Assembly (NCBI GenBank): GCA_017554235.1
Contig: JAFZIV010000053.1
Span: 1 to 64,000, forward strand
DNA from: Selenomonadaceae bacterium
GTDB taxonomy: Bacteria; Bacillota; Negativicutes; Selenomonadales; Selenomonadaceae
Length of the DNA: 64,000 nucleotides
Direction: 5' to 3'
In this document: positions 1 through 9,924 of the stretch, one piece after another
How the letters are laid out: the number at the start of each line of letters is the position of its first letter
Position numbering within the stretch: position 1 is the first letter of the stretch
The notes under the pieces: generated by a model
What the model saw: the letters and a program-made list of their open reading frames with translations, nothing else
Databases searched by the model: none
What the model was told of the DNA's origin: nothing
Program-made: the position numbers and the translations under genes

Positions 1-156
1 AAAAATTGCAAGCAAAATTTTTAATTTCTGCAAAAAAAATTTGTAGGATTGTGTTTCATACAAAGACAGTGTTTTCTTTTCTTCTATATATGCTCTCTTT
101 CTTTCATTTAAAAAATAGTTGTAGACATATCGAACATTTCCAAATGTTTGATTCAT
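1..156 (-). pseudogene. tnpB transposase/nuclease fragment (N-terminal part)
   Basis: Read on the minus strand from an ATG at 156, about 40 codons match the N-terminal region of IS605-family TnpB: NQTFGNVRYVYNYFLNERK, then a lysine-rich segment ending SLYETQSY. Full TnpB proteins are about 370-400 aa and normally begin 10-20 residues earlier, so the true start is missing. The similarity ends near position 28, where the frame runs into AT-rich DNA identical to the tRNA promoter region at 275-302. The fragment is joined directly to the truncated tRNA-Lys at 168-211. It is a relic and not a functional gene. Family assignment is from memory of TnpB sequences. Confidence 0.65.
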
Positions 157-167
157 TTGTCTACTCT

Positions 168-211
168 CTCTGATTAAAAGTCAGATGCTCTACCAACTGA
201 GCTAGCGAATC
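168..211 (-). pseudogene. tRNA-Lys (TTT) 5' half, disrupted
   Basis: The minus strand from 211 reads acceptor strand GATTCGC, D arm GCTC-AGTTGGTA-GAGC, then anticodon arm TCTGA-CTTTTAA-TCAGA with anticodon UUU. After the anticodon stem the expected variable loop, T arm and a GCGAATC acceptor strand are absent. The sequence passes instead into a tnpB fragment. The remaining half cannot fold into a tRNA. An intact copy could lie left of the window, because the promoter sequence is repeated at the edge. Confidence 0.85.
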
Positions 212-257
212 TTCAATTAAAATTTACTTATTTAAATCTCAATCGTTACGAGACGCT

Positions 258-285
258 ATTATAGCATAAAAAAAAAAAATTGCAA
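258..285 (-). promoter_or_regulatory. Promoter of the broken tRNA-Lys
   Basis: On the minus strand TTGCAA (285-280) is followed after 16 bases, mostly a T run, by TATAAT (263-258), about 45 bases before the tRNA 5' end. The -35 side lies within a 28-bp direct repeat also found at 1-28. Confidence 0.7.
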
Positions 286-302
286 GCAAAATTTTTAATT
301 TC
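275..302. repeat. 28-bp direct repeat, second copy at 1-28
   Basis: Positions 1-28 and 275-302 are identical, and the first copy may continue beyond the window edge. The repeat carries the -35 region of the tRNA-Lys promoter. The two copies bracket the tRNA 5' half plus tnpB fragment, which suggests that a tandem tRNA promoter duplication preceded or accompanied the insertion. Confidence 0.75.
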
Positions 303-452
303 CTAAAAAAATTTTCGCGGCTGATTGTATTCCTCAAAATGGTTCAAAGATAGTTGTTTTTTACAGCAGAACGATTTTACTGCTAATTTTCGCCTATTGT
401 TGAAAGTGTATAAGAGTTATTATCACAAGTCATGAATTTCCTCTGTTTGAAT
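303..452. other. Intergenic, no gene seen
   Basis: AT-rich spacer between the tRNA promoter and the mutB terminator. I see no open frame with a ribosome-binding site and no strong structure. Confidence 0.6.
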
Positions 453-484
453 AAAAAAACCGCCGAACAAAAATGTTTGACGGT
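453..484 (-). terminator. Rho-independent terminator after mutB
   Basis: On the minus strand, 484-459 forms an 11-bp stem with one A-C mismatch (ACCGTCAAACA against TGTTCGGCGGT) and a four-base loop, followed by seven T residues. It lies about 30 bases after the mutB stop codon. Confidence 0.8.
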
Positions 485-514
485 AAATTTTTTTAAATTG
501 TTTTATATATCGAT

Positions 515-2716
515 TTATCCGACGTTTTCTTCGTCTTTGTATTGTTCCATTAACATATTCAACAACTTCATACTTGCTTCGGGAATGTTTGTTCCGGGCG
601 CAAAAATTGCAACTGCACCGCTGTCATAAAGGTGTTGATAATCCTGCACGGGGATAACGCCGCCAATCGCAACCATAATGTCATCACGACCGCGTTTTTT
701 AAGTTCATCAACAAGTTCAGGTAAAAGCGTGTTATGTCCTGCTGCCAATGAACTGAATCCGACCATATGTACATCGTTGTCAACGGCATCCTGCGCGGCT
801 TCAGCAGGCGTTTGGAAGAGCGGTCCTACGTCAACATCCCAGCCCATATCTGCAAAGCTGGACGCGATAACCTTTGCGCCTCTGTCATGTCCGTCTTGAC
901 CAATCTTGGCAACGTAAATGCGCGGACGACGACCCGAAATTTTTTCAAATTCATCAGCCATTGCACGAGCTTTATTAATTTCTGTCTTATCTTTAAATTC
1001 ACTGGAATAAACGCCGGTAATTGTATGAATCGTAGCTTGATAACGTCCTGAAACTTTTTCAACGGCGTCAGAAATTTCACCGAGTGACGCGCGAACCCTA
1101 GCCGCTTCAACTGTGCATTCAAGCAAGTTACCATTTTCGCGAGACTCAGCTGCCTTCGTGATAGCCTCAAGAGCGGCGCGGACATCATCTTCGTTACGTT
1201 CTGCGCGGAGTTTGTTAAGACGTTCAACCTGCGCGTTGCGGACGGCAGTATTATCGATAGCAAGAATTTCAAGCGGGTCTTCTTGATCAAGACGATATTT
1301 ATTCAAGCCGACAATAGTTTCTCTATCGGAATCAATACGCGCTTGACGACGAGCGGACGCCTCTTCAATACGCATTTTGGGTAAGCCTGTAGGAATAGCC
1401 TTTGCCATACCGCCGAGTTGTTCAATCTCTTGAATATGCGCCCAAGCACGACGAATAATTTCATTTGTAAGAGCTTCGACATAGTACGAGCCGCCCCAAG
1501 GATCAATAATCTTGCAGACGGACGTTTCGTCTTGAATGTAAAGCTGAGTGTTACGGGCAATACGTGCGCTAAAGTCAGTGGGCAGTGCAATAGCTTCATC
1601 AAGCGCATTGGTATGAAGTGATTGAGTATGACCCAATGCCGCGCCCATTGCTTCCATAAGTGTACGCGAAACATTGTTGAAGGGGTCTTGCGCCGTAAGT
1701 GACCAGCCTGAAGTTTGGCAGTGAGTACGAAGAGCCATTGACTTAGCTTGAGTGCCGCCCATTTGCTTAACAATCTTAGCCCACAAAACACGCGCCGCAC
1801 GCATTTTCGCAACTTCCATGAAATAGTTTTTGCCAATCGCCCAGAAGAAACTAAGACGTTTAGCAAAGGCGTCAACCTTCAAGCCCGCATTAATGCCTGT
1901 ACGGATATATTCAAGACCGTCAGCCAACGTATAACCAAGTTCAATGTCAGCAGGTGCGCCCGCCTCTTGCATATGATAACCGCTGATTGAAATTGAATTG
2001 AACTTCGGCATATATTTTGTCGTGTACTCGAAAATATCGCCGATGATTCTCATTGACATATCAGGCGGGTAAATGTAAGTGTTACGCACCATAAATTCTT
2101 TGAGAATATCATTTTGAATCGTGCCGTTGAGAATAGATTTATCAACGCCCTGCTCAATTCCAGACTGAATGAAGAAAGCAAGAATCGGTAAAACTGCGCC
2201 GTTCATTGTCATTGATACAGACATTTGATCAAGCGGAATACCGCTGAACAAAATATTCATATCCAACATTGAACAGACTGAAACGCCCGCCTTGCCAACG
2301 TCACCGAATACGCGAGGGTTATCAGCGTCGTAACCGCGATGTGTCGGCAAGTCAAAAGCTATCGACAAACCTTTTTGACCTGCGGCAAGGTTACGGCGAT
2401 AAAATGCGTTGGACTCTTCAGCCGTTGAAAATCCCGCGTATTGACGAACTGTCCACGGACGAAATACGTACATTGTCGCATAAGGTCCGCGCAGGAACGG
2501 CGGAATACCGCTGACAAAATCCAAGTGATTCATATTAGCGTATTCATCATGACTGTAAAGCGGCTTAACCTTGACATGTTCCATTGTCGTTTCGATAAAT
2601 TTATCGTAATCTGCCGCCGCTTTTTTTTCAAATTCTTTTTTCCACGTCGCCTCGTCAACTTGCGGAGCGTCGCCAAGATTTATTTTAGTAAAGTCAGGAT
2701 TCTGATAATTTGCCAT
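515..2716 (-). CDS. mutB: Methylmalonyl-CoA mutase, large (catalytic) subunit
   Basis: This 733-aa protein interconverts methylmalonyl-CoA and succinyl-CoA in the propionate branch, with adenosylcobalamin. The N-terminal TIM-barrel part carries the substrate-side signature [17 protein letters not shown] near residue 90 and [11 protein letters not shown]. The C-terminal cobalamin domain (about 595-733) has the base-off ligand motif DGHDRGAKV near 612. Length fits the family. The ATG at 2716 follows a GGGAG ribosome site. mutA lies upstream on the same strand after a 108-bp gap that holds a heptad repeat array. A terminator follows. No epimerase or meaB chaperone is nearby. Confidence 0.96.
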   Translation of the reverse strand: MANYQNPDFTKINLGDAPQVDEATWKKEFEKKAAADYDKFIETTMEHVKVKPLYSHDEYANMNHLDFVSGIPPFLRGPYATMYVFRPWTVRQYAGFSTAEESNAFYRRNLAAGQKGLSIAFDLPTHRGYDADNPRVFGDVGKAGVSVCSMLDMNILFSGIPLDQMSVSMTMNGAVLPILAFFIQSGIEQGVDKSILNGTIQNDILKEFMVRNTYIYPPDMSMRIIGDIFEYTTKYMPKFNSISISGYHMQEAGAPADIELGYTLADGLEYIRTGINAGLKVDAFAKRLSFFWAIGKNYFMEVAKMRAARVLWAKIVKQMGGTQAKSMALRTHCQTSGWSLTAQDPFNNVSRTLMEAMGAALGHTQSLHTNALDEAIALPTDFSARIARNTQLYIQDETSVCKIIDPWGGSYYVEALTNEIIRRAWAHIQEIEQLGGMAKAIPTGLPKMRIEEASARRQARIDSDRETIVGLNKYRLDQEDPLEILAIDNTAVRNAQVERLNKLRAERNEDDVRAALEAITKAAESRENGNLLECTVEAARVRASLGEISDAVEKVSGRYQATIHTITGVYSSEFKDKTEINKARAMADEFEKISGRRPRIYVAKIGQDGHDRGAKVIASSFADMGWDVDVGPLFQTPAEAAQDAVDNDVHMVGFSSLAAGHNTLLPELVDELKKRGRDDIMVAIGGVIPVQDYQHLYDSGAVAIFAPGTNIPEASMKLLNMLMEQYKDEENVG

Positions 2717-2741
2717 TAAAAAAACTCCCTTCGGTCGTTTT

Positions 2742-2813
2742 TAGTAATCAGCGAAAAGTGATCAGTGTTCAGTGAAAAAATCCTGACAACTGACCACTGA
2801 TCACTGACTACTA
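2742..2813. repeat. Heptanucleotide repeat array between mutA and mutB
   Basis: Short 7-base units of the AGTGATC/AGTGAAA type on one arm and their complement CACTGAT/CACTGAC on the other, giving a long imperfect palindrome (AGTGATCAGTG paired with CACTGATCACT). It is one of several such arrays between genes in this window. The mRNA hairpin could affect mutB expression relative to mutA; that is inference. Confidence 0.75.
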
Positions 2814-2824
2814 AGCCCTAACCA

Positions 2825-5011
2825 CTAGGCTATTCCTTTCTTCTTTTGCATTGCAACCAAAGTTTGATAGCAATTCGAGCGAATATTAATGTAATCGTCA
2901 ATACCCGCCTGCTTGTAAGTTTCGACTAATTCTTCAGGTGCAGTTCCAGCAAGGTAAACCGTCGCATTGGGCAGGGCTTCATGAAGTTTAGGTGCAAGCG
3001 CAGGTACAATTTCAGGATATGTCGCGTCCGTCGAACAAATTACAACTTCATCTGCGCCCGACTCTTTAGCCGCTTTAGCCGCGTCTTCAACCGTTGCAAA
3101 GCCGTTATTTCCCAAAACTTCAAATGCGCCGACTTGTAAAAAGCTTGTCGTGAAATCTGCGCGGACTTTGTGTTGCGGAATGGGTCCCATATTGGCAAGG
3201 AAAATTTTAACGTTATCGTTATTCGCCGCCTTAAATTTTTCTGTAGCCATTCTAAGTTGCTCAAATTTTTCAGCAAGGCGATGAGGTTGAATAGTTTTAA
3301 TTGCGTCTGAACTGTCTGATTTTTGAGCCAGAAGACCCAATGCGCCGCGCAGTTGACGAATCGTAGCACCCTTAGCCGCCGCGTCAATAACCGTTTCAAA
3401 ATTATTCGCGTCAATTTTTTCAACGGCGTCTTTCATTGCCCCAACATTTATCGTTTCAAGGTATTTTTCAATCACCGCAGTGCGAACTTTTTTATTTTCG
3501 TCGAAATCTTCTTCGCGCGGGTCGAGTCTTTCCTCAAGCATATTAGGATACATATTCGTCCCAACAATCCTGTCACGGCGTCCCATTACAGCTTTCATAC
3601 GCGCGGCAAGAATCGCTTCAATTTGTGCTTGCGGATAACCTTCCTTAAGTGCGTCAATAATTCCGCCTTTGCCTTCGACGACTTGAAATTCTGCCCAAAT
3701 TTTTTCTTTAAGTTGCTTAGTCAAAGTTTCAACTGCCCAACTGCCGCCCGCAGGATCAATCGGTTGGACAAGCCCAAATTCTTCACGCAAAATAATCTGC
3801 ATATTCCGCGCAATACGTCTGCTGAATTCGTCGCCCTTACGAATAGGTTCATCAAAGGGAGAACTTTCATAAGACTCAACGCCGCCTGCAATCGCGCTAA
3901 ACATTTGCGAAGTGCCGCGCAGTAAATTGACGTAAGGATCATAAATCGTCATAAAGAATTTTGCGGGACGCGCATGCAAGTGAATATGTTGCACACTGTC
4001 ACTGCCGCCAAATGCCTTAACAATCTGCGCCCAAATCGGACGAATAGCACGCAGTTTGGAAATTTGCATAAAGAAGTTTGCGCCAATCGATACGCCGAAC
4101 ATAATTTGTTCCGCCGCTTCGTCAATCGTCAATCCTCTGTCAAGCAATGCACGAAGATAAGTTACAGCCGTCGACAACGTGTAGGCAAGTTCTTGAACGT
4201 CATTAGCTCCGCCATTGGAGTAAACGTCACTGCGAACCATAAAAGTTTTCAGTTCGGGACAATTCTTTACGGCAAACTTTGCAATCGCCGCCTGTTCGTC
4301 AAAAATTCTGTCGAGAGATTGTCCCAACTTGCCTTTTAACGCCATTGCGCCAATCGGATCAGCTCCTATAACTCCGCGCAGTTTTGAAATATCGCCGCCA
4401 TTTTTCTTAATCGCCGCGATAACCAACGCAGTAATCGGCGCGGAACTTTCACCGGCGTAAATGTACAACGGAATTTCATTAAGTTTGAGACCATTTAATA
4501 ATTTTTCAACGTCTTCAAGCGTCGTCAAACTTACACCGTTGTCACCGACTTTTTCAGCTTGACCGGCGTCGAGTGCGTCGCGCGTTGCAGAATCAATCTT
4601 AATGTTGTAAATGCTTGAACCTTTTTCAACTTCATGCTTAAGAAGTTCGTTATTCTCTTCCGGTAAAGTTTCGTCGCAAGCTTGCGCAATTCCCCACGCG
4701 TTATTGACATAACCGTTAGGCGTCGCTCCGCGCAGAAAATCTCCCATACCGGGATAAGAATTTTTCGGCAAAATTTCTTCCGTCGATGCACGGAAATACA
4801 TCGGATCGAAGGTAATGCCTTCATAAGTTTTGGTGTACATTTTCTTTTCAAAAGGCGCACCTTTCAAAAGTTCAATGCAAGCCTCTTTCCATTCGTCGTA
4901 AGTGGGCGGCGTAAACTCGTCCAACGACACTTGCGGAAAATCTGTTTGCGATTCGGCTTTCTTTATAATCGCCTGCAAATCCAGCTCCGCAGATTTTTTC
5001 GCATCACTCAT
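2825..5011 (-). CDS. mutA: Methylmalonyl-CoA mutase, small subunit
   Basis: The 728-aa partner of the catalytic subunit has the same two-domain layout (barrel, then Rossmann-like cobalamin domain). The cobalamin ligand motif is replaced by PQHKVRADF, as expected for the non-catalytic subunit of heterodimeric mutases. I prefer the ATG at 5011 (MSDAKKSAEL) over an in-frame ATG eight codons upstream, because AGGAGGA lies about 8 bases before it. A TTGCAT-17-TAATAT promoter lies 57-85 bases upstream. mutA and mutB form an operon diverging from the asparaginase gene. Confidence 0.94.
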   Translation of the reverse strand: MSDAKKSAELDLQAIIKKAESQTDFPQVSLDEFTPPTYDEWKEACIELLKGAPFEKKMYTKTYEGITFDPMYFRASTEEILPKNSYPGMGDFLRGATPNGYVNNAWGIAQACDETLPEENNELLKHEVEKGSSIYNIKIDSATRDALDAGQAEKVGDNGVSLTTLEDVEKLLNGLKLNEIPLYIYAGESSAPITALVIAAIKKNGGDISKLRGVIGADPIGAMALKGKLGQSLDRIFDEQAAIAKFAVKNCPELKTFMVRSDVYSNGGANDVQELAYTLSTAVTYLRALLDRGLTIDEAAEQIMFGVSIGANFFMQISKLRAIRPIWAQIVKAFGGSDSVQHIHLHARPAKFFMTIYDPYVNLLRGTSQMFSAIAGGVESYESSPFDEPIRKGDEFSRRIARNMQIILREEFGLVQPIDPAGGSWAVETLTKQLKEKIWAEFQVVEGKGGIIDALKEGYPQAQIEAILAARMKAVMGRRDRIVGTNMYPNMLEERLDPREEDFDENKKVRTAVIEKYLETINVGAMKDAVEKIDANNFETVIDAAAKGATIRQLRGALGLLAQKSDSSDAIKTIQPHRLAEKFEQLRMATEKFKAANNDNVKIFLANMGPIPQHKVRADFTTSFLQVGAFEVLGNNGFATVEDAAKAAKESGADEVVICSTDATYPEIVPALAPKLHEALPNATVYLAGTAPEELVETYKQAGIDDYINIRSNCYQTLVAMQKKKGIA

Positions 5012-5067
5012 ACTTTCACTCCTCCTAATAAACACAACAAAAAAACAATCCGAAATTTATCACAAAA

Positions 5068-5096
5068 ATATTACTGCAGATATTTTTAAAATGCAA
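5068..5096 (-). promoter_or_regulatory. Promoter of mutA-mutB
   Basis: On the minus strand TTGCAT (5096-5091) and TAATAT (5073-5068) are separated by 17 bases. The expected mRNA start is about 50 bases before the mutA ATG at 5011. Confidence 0.6.
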
Positions 5097-5184
5097 GTCT
5101 TTTTTATGTTTAATAAAATGTGTCAATTTACCGCTAATTAAAATAGCAATTCGGAAAGAAAAAGTGCAACAACTACATTTTTTC

Positions 5185-5213
5185 TTGATATGCATTAAAA
5201 CATATTTTATAAT
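5185..5213 (+). promoter_or_regulatory. Promoter of asparaginase-birA
   Basis: TTGATA, a 17-base spacer and TATAAT end 29 bases before the start codon at 5243; the ribosome site AGGAGG lies between. Confidence 0.75.
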
Positions 5214-5242
5214 AAAAAAAAATATATCAGGAGGAAAATTTT

Positions 5243-6238
5243 ATGAGCGAAATCGTTTTAAAATATACTCGGGCAGGACATGTTGAAAATATTCATCGCG
5301 GAGACGTTGTTGCGGTAAACTGCGCGGGAGAAATTATTTCTTCGGTAGGTAATGCACACTTGCCAATGTTTTGGAGGTCGGCGGCTAAACCTTTTCAAGC
5401 GTTGCCCTTCGTAAAAAATGGCGGGCTTGAACGTTACGACATTTCCGAAGAGGAATTAGCAATTTTAGTTTCATCTCACAGCGGCGAAGAAAATCACGTT
5501 GCCCTTGTACGCGGAATTTTGGCAAAGTTAGGGCTTGACGAATCAGCTTTAGATTGCGGAGTTTTACGCCCCGTAAATAGTAAGGCTTATAAAAAATTAC
5601 TTGTGTCCGGCGAACCGATTCTTGCAGTTCATAATCAATGCTCGGGCAAACATTCACAGATTATCGCGTTGGCAATTATGCTTGGCGTTCCCTACGAAGG
5701 TTATACAAAACCTGAACACGAAGCGCAAAAATTAATTTTCAAACACGTTGCTATGGCGTCGAAAGTTCCTGAAGATAAACTTGAAATTGGAATTGACGGT
5801 TGCGGCGTTCCTGTATTTTATCTTCCGCTTTACAATATGGCTCTTGCTTATGCGCGGTTGTCGACTCCTCAACGCGGCGATTGGGGCGATTATGAAGTTG
5901 CCGCCACAAAAATTCGCAATGCTATGAGTAAATACCCGCAAATTGTTTCAGGCACGGGAAGAATTGATTTAGCTGTTAATGAAGTTACCAACGGAAGAAT
6001 CATCGCGAAAGTCGGCTCTGACGCGGTTTATTGTATGGCTGTTAAGGACGAAGATTTAGGAATTGCGTTTAAGATTGAGGACGGAAGTTTTGCCGCAATT
6101 ACGCCTATGGTTATCGCTGTATTGAAACATCTTGACTTGCTGACGAAGGACGAAACCGCTAAACTTGATGAAAAGTTCCCGCCGATTTTGAAAAATCATC
6201 GCGGCGAAATTATTGGAACGATTGAAACGGCGTTTTAA
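5243..6238 (+). CDS. L-asparaginase II family protein
   Basis: A 331-aa protein of the Asparaginase_II family (Rhizobium etli type), distinct from the AnsA/AnsB fold. Recognisable blocks are WRSAAKPFQALP, SSHSGEENHVALVRG, NQCSGKHSQI near residue 133 and GIDGCGVPVF. It should hydrolyse L-asparagine to aspartate and ammonia in the cytoplasm. The ATG follows AGGAGG closely. birA starts 4 bases after its stop, so the two are probably co-transcribed although their functions are unrelated. Substrate is inferred from the family. Confidence 0.88.
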   Translation: MSEIVLKYTRAGHVENIHRGDVVAVNCAGEIISSVGNAHLPMFWRSAAKPFQALPFVKNGGLERYDISEEELAILVSSHSGEENHVALVRGILAKLGLDESALDCGVLRPVNSKAYKKLLVSGEPILAVHNQCSGKHSQIIALAIMLGVPYEGYTKPEHEAQKLIFKHVAMASKVPEDKLEIGIDGCGVPVFYLPLYNMALAYARLSTPQRGDWGDYEVAATKIRNAMSKYPQIVSGTGRIDLAVNEVTNGRIIAKVGSDAVYCMAVKDEDLGIAFKIEDGSFAAITPMVIAVLKHLDLLTKDETAKLDEKFPPILKNHRGEIIGTIETAF

Positions 6239-6241
6239 TTT

Positions 6242-7210
6242 ATGAAACGAAAAATTTTTGATATGTTAAAAGACGCGGCGGGTAATTTTGTTTCGGGTGA
6301 AGAAATTGCAGATGAATTGAAAGTTACCCGCACGGCAATTTGGAAAAGTATTCAGACGCTAAAAAAATTTGGATATGACATTGAAAGTCGCGGCAAACTT
6401 GGTTACAAGCTTAACAGTATGGCGGATTTACTTTTACCTGCCGCCGTTCAATCTGGTTTGAATACAAAAATTATCGGCGTCAAAATGATTCATAAAGATT
6501 CGGTTGAGTCGACAAATAAGCTTGCGAAAAAGTTGGCATATGAAGGCGCGGCGGACGGTACCGTAATTGTCGCGGAAGAACAGACCGGCGGTAAAGGTCG
6601 GCTGGAAAGAAAATTTTATTCTCCACGCGGCAAAAGTATTTTATTTTCTATTATACTTCGTCCAAAATGTTTACCGAAAGACGCACCGAAATTTACGTTA
6701 ATGGCGGCGGTTGCTGTTGCCAATGCCATGCAACGTTTTAATCTTCCCGCGCAGATTAAGTGGCCCAACGATATTATGTTTGACGATCGAAAAGTTGTAG
6801 GAATTTTGACGGAACTAAGTGCACAGATTGAGAAAGTAAATTATATCGTCGTTGGAATTGGAATTAACGTCAACATTGAACGAAAAGATTTTCCTGACGA
6901 TATAAAAAAAGTTGCCGCGTCACTTTCTGAAATTAACGGCGGAGAAATTTCACGTATAGATTTTTTCCGCGCAGTTTTGGAAGAGTGCGATAAACTTTAT
7001 TTGATGATTAACGCGGAAGGTTTTGGAAAAATTTTTGAGCAATGGAAAAAATTTAACATTACGCTTGGACGTAAAGTCAAAGTTATTTCTGCAGAGACGG
7101 ACGAAAGTTTTTTTGGCGTTGCTGAAGATATTGACGAAGATGGCGCGTTGATTGTATCTACTGAAAACGGGCGGCAAACTCTTTACGCGGGTGATGTGTC
7201 GATTAGGTGA
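6242..7210 (+). CDS. birA: Biotin-[acetyl-CoA carboxylase] ligase and biotin repressor
   Basis: A 322-aa bifunctional BirA. Residues 1-60 form a winged helix-turn-helix (GEEIADELKVTRTAIWKSI), so it can act as a biotin-responsive repressor. The ligase core has the biotinyl-AMP loop GGKGRLERKFYSPRGKS near residue 115 and KWPNDI near 178. A C-terminal SH3-like domain follows. It attaches biotin to carboxylase subunits. No biotin synthesis genes are in the window. It is the second gene of the asparaginase transcript. Confidence 0.94.
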   Translation: MKRKIFDMLKDAAGNFVSGEEIADELKVTRTAIWKSIQTLKKFGYDIESRGKLGYKLNSMADLLLPAAVQSGLNTKIIGVKMIHKDSVESTNKLAKKLAYEGAADGTVIVAEEQTGGKGRLERKFYSPRGKSILFSIILRPKCLPKDAPKFTLMAAVAVANAMQRFNLPAQIKWPNDIMFDDRKVVGILTELSAQIEKVNYIVVGIGINVNIERKDFPDDIKKVAASLSEINGGEISRIDFFRAVLEECDKLYLMINAEGFGKIFEQWKKFNITLGRKVKVISAETDESFFGVAEDIDEDGALIVSTENGRQTLYAGDVSIR

Positions 7211-7270
7211 TTGTTAAAATTTCCTTGACGTGATAAAATAATTGCGTTTACCATAATCAAAAAAGCCAAG

Positions 7271-7425
7271 CAAACACATTTGAGAGGATAAACTCTCTGA
7301 CGTACTACACACCTCTATTCGATTATATAACTGATAACAGAACTGAAAAATTCATTCATCATAAATGTGTCACTTATAGATTATCATATATCATTATTTG
7401 TGACTATAAAATTTAAATTCAAATG
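7271..7425 (-). mobile_element. IS110-family non-coding end, internally deleted copy
   Basis: Read on the minus strand this follows the transposase fragment at 7463-7678 and aligns with 25951-26309 in the opposite orientation. Shared blocks include a 21-bp block at 7405-7425, the stretch around GATGAAT, TTCAGTTC-GTTATCAGT, and the terminal 50 bases ending in CAAATGTGTTTG. Compared with the second copy this one lacks roughly 150-190 internal bases. In the IS1111 branch of IS110 the region after the recombinase gene carries the bridge RNA, so this is probably a shortened remnant of that region. Confidence 0.6.
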
Positions 7426-7462
7426 TGATATCTTAAGCCATATTTAGACCAGCTATAAAGAG

Positions 7463-7678
7463 TCAAGAAGAAATTGGAACATAAGGTTTGTTGTCACGCA
7501 AAACAGCGAAAATAATAGAAAACATTTTGCGACCAATGTGACCTATGGTAGTTAAATGTTCTTTACATTCAGCACATTTCTTCTCAAAAAAAGAGTGAAG
7601 AACAAGGGCTTTAGAAGAGACGACGGAAGAAGCAAGCCAAATAGCCCGTCTAAGGTAAGGAGGAAAATTTTTTGGCAA
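7463..7678 (-). pseudogene. IS110-family transposase, C-terminal fragment
   Basis: About 66 codons match the C-terminal end of IS110/IS1111 recombinases: [13 protein letters not shown], a spacer with HSFFEKKCAECKEH, then IGRKMFSIIFAVLRDNKPYVP before the stop. The DEDD and serine catalytic parts, normally more than 250 residues upstream, are absent; the frame is cut at the glnS ribosome site. This is the broken 3' end of an insertion sequence left in the birA-glnS gap. Confidence 0.75.
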
Positions 7679-9330
7679 ATTTTATTCAACAGGAAATTGA
7701 AAATGATTTAAAGGCTGGCAAGTATGGTGACGGCATTCATACGCGATTCCCGCCCGAGCCCAACGGTTATTTGCACGTCGGTCATGCAAAATCTGTATGC
7801 TTGAATTTTGGATTGGCGATTCAAAACGGCGGCATTTGTAATTTGCGTTTCGACGACACTAACCCAACCAAAGAAGATGTTGAGTATGTCGATTCGATTC
7901 AAGAGGATATAAAATGGCTTGGTTTCGATTGGGAAGACAGAAAATTTTACGCGTCTGATTATTTCGGCAAGTTTTACGATTATGCGGTTGAGTTGATTAA
8001 ACGCGGGCTTGCATACGTTGACGATTTAAGCGCGGAGGAAATTAGAAATTATCGCGGCACGTTGACGGAGGCTGGCAAGGAAAGTCCCTGCCGTAACCGC
8101 AGTATTGAAGAAAATTTAGATTTATTTGCGCGTATGAAGGATGGCGAATTTGCGGACGGCGAAAAAGTTTTACGTGCCAAAATTGATATGGCGTCACCTA
8201 ATATAAATATGCGCGACCCCGTGATTTATCGCATTACCCGCGCTCATCATCACCACACCGGCGATAATTGGCTGATTTATCCGATGTACGATTTTGCACA
8301 CCCGCTTGAAGACGCGATAGAAAATATTACGCACTCTGTCTGTACTTTGGAATTTGAAGACCATCGCCCGTTTTATGATTGGCTTTTGGATTCGCTTGGA
8401 TTTGACGTAAACACGCGTCCGCGTCAGATTGAATTTGCGCGGCTTGACTTGACAAATACGATTACCAGTAAGCGAAAGTTACGTCAGCTTGTCGAGGAAA
8501 ATTATGTACGCGGCTGGGACGATCCGCGTATGCCTACGATATGCGGTTTGCGTCGACGTGGTTATACTCCTGCGGCAATTAGAAATTTTTGTAATGAAAT
8601 TGGCGTTGCGAAAAGTAACAGCGTAGTTGATGTAGCGATGTTAGAACATTGCGTCCGCGAAGATTTAAACGAAAATGCAGATAGAATTATGGCGGTTTTA
8701 AATCCGCTGAAAGTTGTATTGACGAATGTTGACGAAGGCACTGTAGAATATTTGACGGCGGAGAATCATCCCAACCGAGAAGATACGCGGCAAGTTCCGT
8801 TTACAAGGGAAATTTTTATTGAATGTGATGATTTTATGGAGGACGCGCCGAAAAAATTTTTCCGTCTTAAGCCCGGCGGAGAAGTTCGCTTGAAGTACGC
8901 GTATATTATCAAATGCAATGAAGTTATCAAAGACGCGGACGGCAATGTTATTGAGTTGCATTGCACGATTGATCCAACGTCGAAGTCCGGCGGCGAAACT
9001 GCTAACCGTAAAATCAAGGGAACAATTCATTGGGTCAGCGCAAGTCATGCGATTAAGGCGGAAGTTAGGCTTTACGATTATCTTTTGCAGACTGATGAAA
9101 ACGGTAACGCGCCTGAAGATTTTATTGCGGCGTTAAATCCCGATTCTTTAATTGTCGTGGAAAATGCGCTGATTGAACCGAGCGTTAAAGGTGTTACGGC
9201 GGAGAAACATTATCAATTTTTGCGGCTTGGATATTTTGTCACTGATTACGATACGACGCCTGAAAAGTTAGTTTTTAACCGCGTTGTCGGCTTGAAAGAT
9301 TCTTGGGCTAAAGTCAAAAATAATTCTTAA
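7672..9330 (+). CDS. glnS: Glutaminyl-tRNA synthetase
   Basis: A 552-aa class I synthetase charging tRNA-Gln with glutamine. The HIGH motif is [15 protein letters not shown] near residue 27. The KMSKS equivalent is TSKRKLRQL near residue 264. The C-terminal anticodon-binding beta-barrels follow. The start is TTG at 7672, 1-2 bases after AGGAGGAAAATTTT; no ATG lies close. Most Firmicutes use GluRS plus GatCAB, so a GlnRS is a useful lineage marker. An IS110 relic fills the upstream gap and may have displaced the original promoter. A weak TTGACG near 7222 remains. Confidence 0.95.
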   Translation: MANFIQQEIENDLKAGKYGDGIHTRFPPEPNGYLHVGHAKSVCLNFGLAIQNGGICNLRFDDTNPTKEDVEYVDSIQEDIKWLGFDWEDRKFYASDYFGKFYDYAVELIKRGLAYVDDLSAEEIRNYRGTLTEAGKESPCRNRSIEENLDLFARMKDGEFADGEKVLRAKIDMASPNINMRDPVIYRITRAHHHHTGDNWLIYPMYDFAHPLEDAIENITHSVCTLEFEDHRPFYDWLLDSLGFDVNTRPRQIEFARLDLTNTITSKRKLRQLVEENYVRGWDDPRMPTICGLRRRGYTPAAIRNFCNEIGVAKSNSVVDVAMLEHCVREDLNENADRIMAVLNPLKVVLTNVDEGTVEYLTAENHPNREDTRQVPFTREIFIECDDFMEDAPKKFFRLKPGGEVRLKYAYIIKCNEVIKDADGNVIELHCTIDPTSKSGGETANRKIKGTIHWVSASHAIKAEVRLYDYLLQTDENGNAPEDFIAALNPDSLIVVENALIEPSVKGVTAEKHYQFLRLGYFVTDYDTTPEKLVFNRVVGLKDSWAKVKNNS

Positions 9331-9342
9331 AAGGTGATAGCC

Positions 9343-9924
9343 ATGTTAAATGACGCACTTTACTATAAGCCTTATGAAATTATTGGCGGTAAAAAAATTA
9401 TGTCGGCAATGGCGGCACTTACTCATAGCGGAATTATAATGAACCTGAGTAACAAAATTTTTTCTTACGTTGTCGATAATAAATGCGGTTACGTTTTTCC
9501 TGATAATGTTGACGTGCATTTACCTGACGGAAATCTTTTCAGACCTGATTTGACTGTTATCACTGCAGAAAATAAAGAAATTCTGAATTGGAAAGGCGCA
9601 ATTCGTGGTGTACCCGATATGGTTGTTGAGGTACTTTCACCTTCCACACGAAAAAATGATTTGACGATTAAAAAAGATATTTACGAAGCTAACGGCGTTA
9701 AAGAATATTGGATTGTTGATCCGCGTAATAAAACCGTTGACGTTTACATTTTATGCGACGGAAAATTTAATTTTGATGAATCTTATCACAAATATGACGT
9801 TGACGAATGGGAACTTCTCGACGACGAAGAAAAATCTGCTGTTAAATCCGAAATTAAAGTTTCGATTTTCAACGATTTATTTATCAAGGTTGATGATATT
9901 TTTTCGTGGGGCTACGATTTTTGA
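9343..9924 (+). CDS. Uma2-family (DUF820) PD-(D/E)XK nuclease-like protein
   Basis: A 193-aa protein with the Uma2 core: FRPDLTVI near residue 60, DMVVEVLSPSTRKND near 88 and YEANGVKEYWIVDPRNKT near 107. These supply the D, ExL and K/Y positions of the PD-(D/E)XK fold. I place the start at ATG 9343; an in-frame GTG at 9334 falls inside the Shine-Dalgarno AAGGTGAT. It lies 12 bases after glnS and ends overlapping the next gene. The family is widespread and its function is mostly unknown. Confidence 0.82.
   Translation: MLNDALYYKPYEIIGGKKIMSAMAALTHSGIIMNLSNKIFSYVVDNKCGYVFPDNVDVHLPDGNLFRPDLTVITAENKEILNWKGAIRGVPDMVVEVLSPSTRKNDLTIKKDIYEANGVKEYWIVDPRNKTVDVYILCDGKFNFDESYHKYDVDEWELLDDEEKSAVKSEIKVSIFNDLFIKVDDIFSWGYDF

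Noticed and set aside
2742..2813. CRISPR-like repeats
   Set aside because: Units are 7 bases with no constant spacer length and no unique spacers; no cas genes are present.
2825..5011. Loss of the cobalamin motif in mutA as an inactivating mutation
   Set aside because: The small subunit of heterodimeric methylmalonyl-CoA mutases normally lacks the His ligand motif.
5036..5141. Short frames between mutA and the asparaginase gene
   Set aside because: No ribosome site and low-complexity translation; the region is explained by two divergent promoters.
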